Below are positions 6,426-7,985 of a stretch of 7,985 bases of DNA, in pieces (positions within the stretch are counted from its first letter, which is position 1; every line of letters starts with the position of its first letter). A model generated the notes under the pieces. It worked only from the letters and a program-made list of their open reading frames with translations. It was not told the DNA's origin and did no database searches. The DNA lies in the NCBI GenBank assembly GCA_029062075.1, contig JAIDQW010000479.1:1-7985 (forward strand), given 5' to 3'. This DNA is from Paramuribaculum sp. (GTDB taxonomy: Bacteria > Bacteroidota > Bacteroidia > Bacteroidales > Muribaculaceae). The translations under genes and the position numbers were made by a program.

Positions 6426-7961
6426 TTAGAGTCTGGAGAATTCTTTTTTAAGATTTTCGAAACGCTGTGTAAGCCAGTTTTTCATCTGCTGAACCTCATT
6501 GACGTAGCTTCCCCACACATCCGTGTTGGGTCCGATACTTGTGTAGAGGATATTCCACTTATTGTTATTCTCACGCACCGAATGTTTCAGATACTGAGCA
6601 TTAAGGTTTATTTCCTTAAATATATCCTCCTGACGGCTATAGAAATAGTTGAACCTATCCTTAACTCTGGTAACAAAAGCCGGATCCTGAAACAATCGTG
6701 AATACCACTGTGACCTTATCACCCAAAGACCATCGGGTGATGACACTTGAGTGTCATACACATTTCCCATCGCGAGATCGAAATCCCACAGCGGCCCCAT
6801 CTTGAGTTTGTCTCCACGCTTAAGATTCATAAAACAGCTGGTGCTGAAATCGGCATCCATATTTTTGGTAATTTCATTAATGAGATACCAGTCAACAAAA
6901 GAATTGATATCCAGATACTTCTGCCATCCCTCAACCGGATCTTTGAATCTACTGCCGAAAAGTGCGGCATCAGCGTCAGCAAGATAGTTCTTTATATAGT
7001 TATAATCTGCATCATAAATCTCCACATCGGGATCTTTGATACTTACAGCTGGTCCTATATGATCAACATTAAATGTAATATCATTAAACTCAGGCTTATT
7101 GTCAATTTCCAGCAGGAAACCATCATCACCAACATTGACACGTGCGGCTGAAATTTTCAGGTGATCTCCGAGCTGATAAGTACCGTTATACCGCCCGTTC
7201 ATCATGACCTCAACAAAGTGAAATGCCGGAGTATAATCAAGGTCGCTTATAGAGCCCATGTAGAATGCCGCGGCATTCCGTAGCATAGTTTTGTCCAGAT
7301 AGTTGGCTAGAAGCACCCATGATTTATCCTTATCTTCTCCCAATAGCGACACACTGCTGCTCAGTTTTAGGCGATAAGGCTTCTTTGCAGCCATCCAAGT
7401 AGAGTTTCCACGTCCTTTTATCTGTCCCTCAAATTTTATGACATCTCCTGCCGCACGAGTGGTGACATCCTCCACCAGAGTAAAGTTGGCATTGATATAT
7501 GTATCCTTGGAGATAATCTCCTTTCTATCCTCAGTTTCAATCCATAGAACAGGCAGTCCGGTGAATGCATGAACATAAACTTTGTACTGCTTAATCCTGT
7601 CAAGAGATTTCACTATAAAGCTCACCGGTGACTTGAAATTGATTATTGACACACCACTCTCGACAATCTGATTACCTGCATAAACCTGATTTCCCTGAAA
7701 TGTGAATTGCGGAATAAGCATCTTATCCTGCATGAAATTGGGTATCCAACAATGCACCGCACTATCTCCAACAATTTCACAAACAGCATTTTCCACCATT
7801 TCACGAGGATTGTCAGCTGCGAGAAACTCCATATAGAGTAACTTAGGCTCAATGGTGTCATTTTCAACTGTTTCCGGTGGATCATTTACTTTTCCCGAAT
7901 TGCTACAGTTTGAGAGTAAGAGATTCCCCAGTAAGAGAAAAATCCAGAAAAGATAACGCAT
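6426..7961 (-). CDS. CotH-family (kinase-like fold) lipoprotein
   Basis: A 511-residue protein with a lipoprotein signal (LLLSNC, lipid Cys 19). After a polar linker, residues about 41-133 form an Ig-like beta region resembling DUF5018-type domains that precede surface enzymes in Bacteroidales. The CotH domain covers about residues 136-500. GRGNSTW (183-189), KKPYRLKL (193-200), SWVLLANYLDKTMLRN (214-229), GRYNGTYQL (256-264), GFLLEID (281-287) and WDFDLAMGN (392-400) appear in the usual order. The family takes its name from the Bacillus spore-coat kinase CotH, an atypical kinase fold whose conserved Asp residues bind metal and ATP; D393 or D395 here is a candidate. Nothing in the window suggests sporulation, so the substrate is unknown; the protein probably sits on the outer membrane or in the periplasm. 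The full family length is present with no frameshift. ATG 7961 is directly followed by the signal peptide. Three sampled 60-base blocks average 36% G+C, below the neighbours. Confidence 0.9.
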   Translation of the reverse strand: MRYLFWIFLLLGNLLLSNCSNSGKVNDPPETVENDTIEPKLLYMEFLAADNPREMVENAVCEIVGDSAVHCWIPNFMQDKMLIPQFTFQGNQVYAGNQIVESGVSIINFKSPVSFIVKSLDRIKQYKVYVHAFTGLPVLWIETEDRKEIISKDTYINANFTLVEDVTTRAAGDVIKFEGQIKGRGNSTWMAAKKPYRLKLSSSVSLLGEDKDKSWVLLANYLDKTMLRNAAAFYMGSISDLDYTPAFHFVEVMMNGRYNGTYQLGDHLKISAARVNVGDDGFLLEIDNKPEFNDITFNVDHIGPAVSIKDPDVEIYDADYNYIKNYLADADAALFGSRFKDPVEGWQKYLDINSFVDWYLINEITKNMDADFSTSCFMNLKRGDKLKMGPLWDFDLAMGNVYDTQVSSPDGLWVIRSQWYSRLFQDPAFVTRVKDRFNYFYSRQEDIFKEINLNAQYLKHSVRENNNKWNILYTSIGPNTDVWGSYVNEVQQMKNWLTQRFENLKKEFSRL

Positions 7962-7985
7962 AATTTGGTTTCGTAGAAAAGGTCG

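Noticed and set aside
6114..6701. Plus-strand open frame of 195 codons running antisense across two genes and the intergenic gap
   Set aside because: No recognisable domain. It crosses the ends of two well-supported genes, the inverted repeat and the promoter, so it is a chance frame.
6747..7151. Plus-strand open frame antisense to the CotH-family gene
   Set aside because: It lies entirely within the conserved CotH domain coding region on the other strand and shows no own start signal or domain.

Overview
The window looks like a chromosomal segment of a Bacteroidales gut bacterium. Three things point there: fimbrillin-family lipoproteins of the type V pilus kind, a DUF3078-type outer-membrane protein, and a Bacteroidetes-type promoter (TTTG, 19 bases, TAnnTTTG) with A/T-rich start regions instead of strong Shine-Dalgarno sites. 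G+C is moderate (about 47-50% in the stretches I counted in the large plus-strand gene, lower in places). Muribaculaceae or a relative is plausible, but I cannot fix the genus.

Positions 1-3862, plus strand: the distal end of a type V pilus (fimbrial) operon. It holds the C-terminus of one fimbrillin-like subunit, a complete 364-residue fimbrillin-family lipoprotein, and a large 811-residue lipoprotein. The last resembles the DUF4906 group, with a BACON-like segment and a C-terminal DUF1566/lectin-like module. The genes are almost contiguous (about 10 and 2 bases apart) and probably cotranscribed. The large protein is a candidate tip adhesin. Its last 210 or so residues differ from the rest of the gene in arginine codon choice and base composition, which suggests an exchanged or fast-evolving module.

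Positions 3859-6292, minus strand: a tightly coupled three-gene unit reading leftward. A DUF3078 outer-membrane barrel-like protein comes first, then two small secreted proteins of unknown function. The junctions are a TGATG and an ATGA overlap. A good promoter match lies just upstream of the first gene. The last gene meets the fimbrial operon tail to tail with overlapping stop codons.

Positions 6293-6425: the only real intergenic gap. It holds the promoter plus a nested inverted repeat directly after the stop codon of the next gene.

Positions 6426-7961, minus strand: a complete CotH-family (kinase-like fold) lipoprotein with an N-terminal Ig-like region. Its promoter would lie beyond the right edge.

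Every gene product in the window is predicted to be exported: surface or periplasmic lipoproteins, an outer-membrane protein and secreted proteins. No RNA genes, CRISPR arrays, insertion sequences or phage genes were seen.
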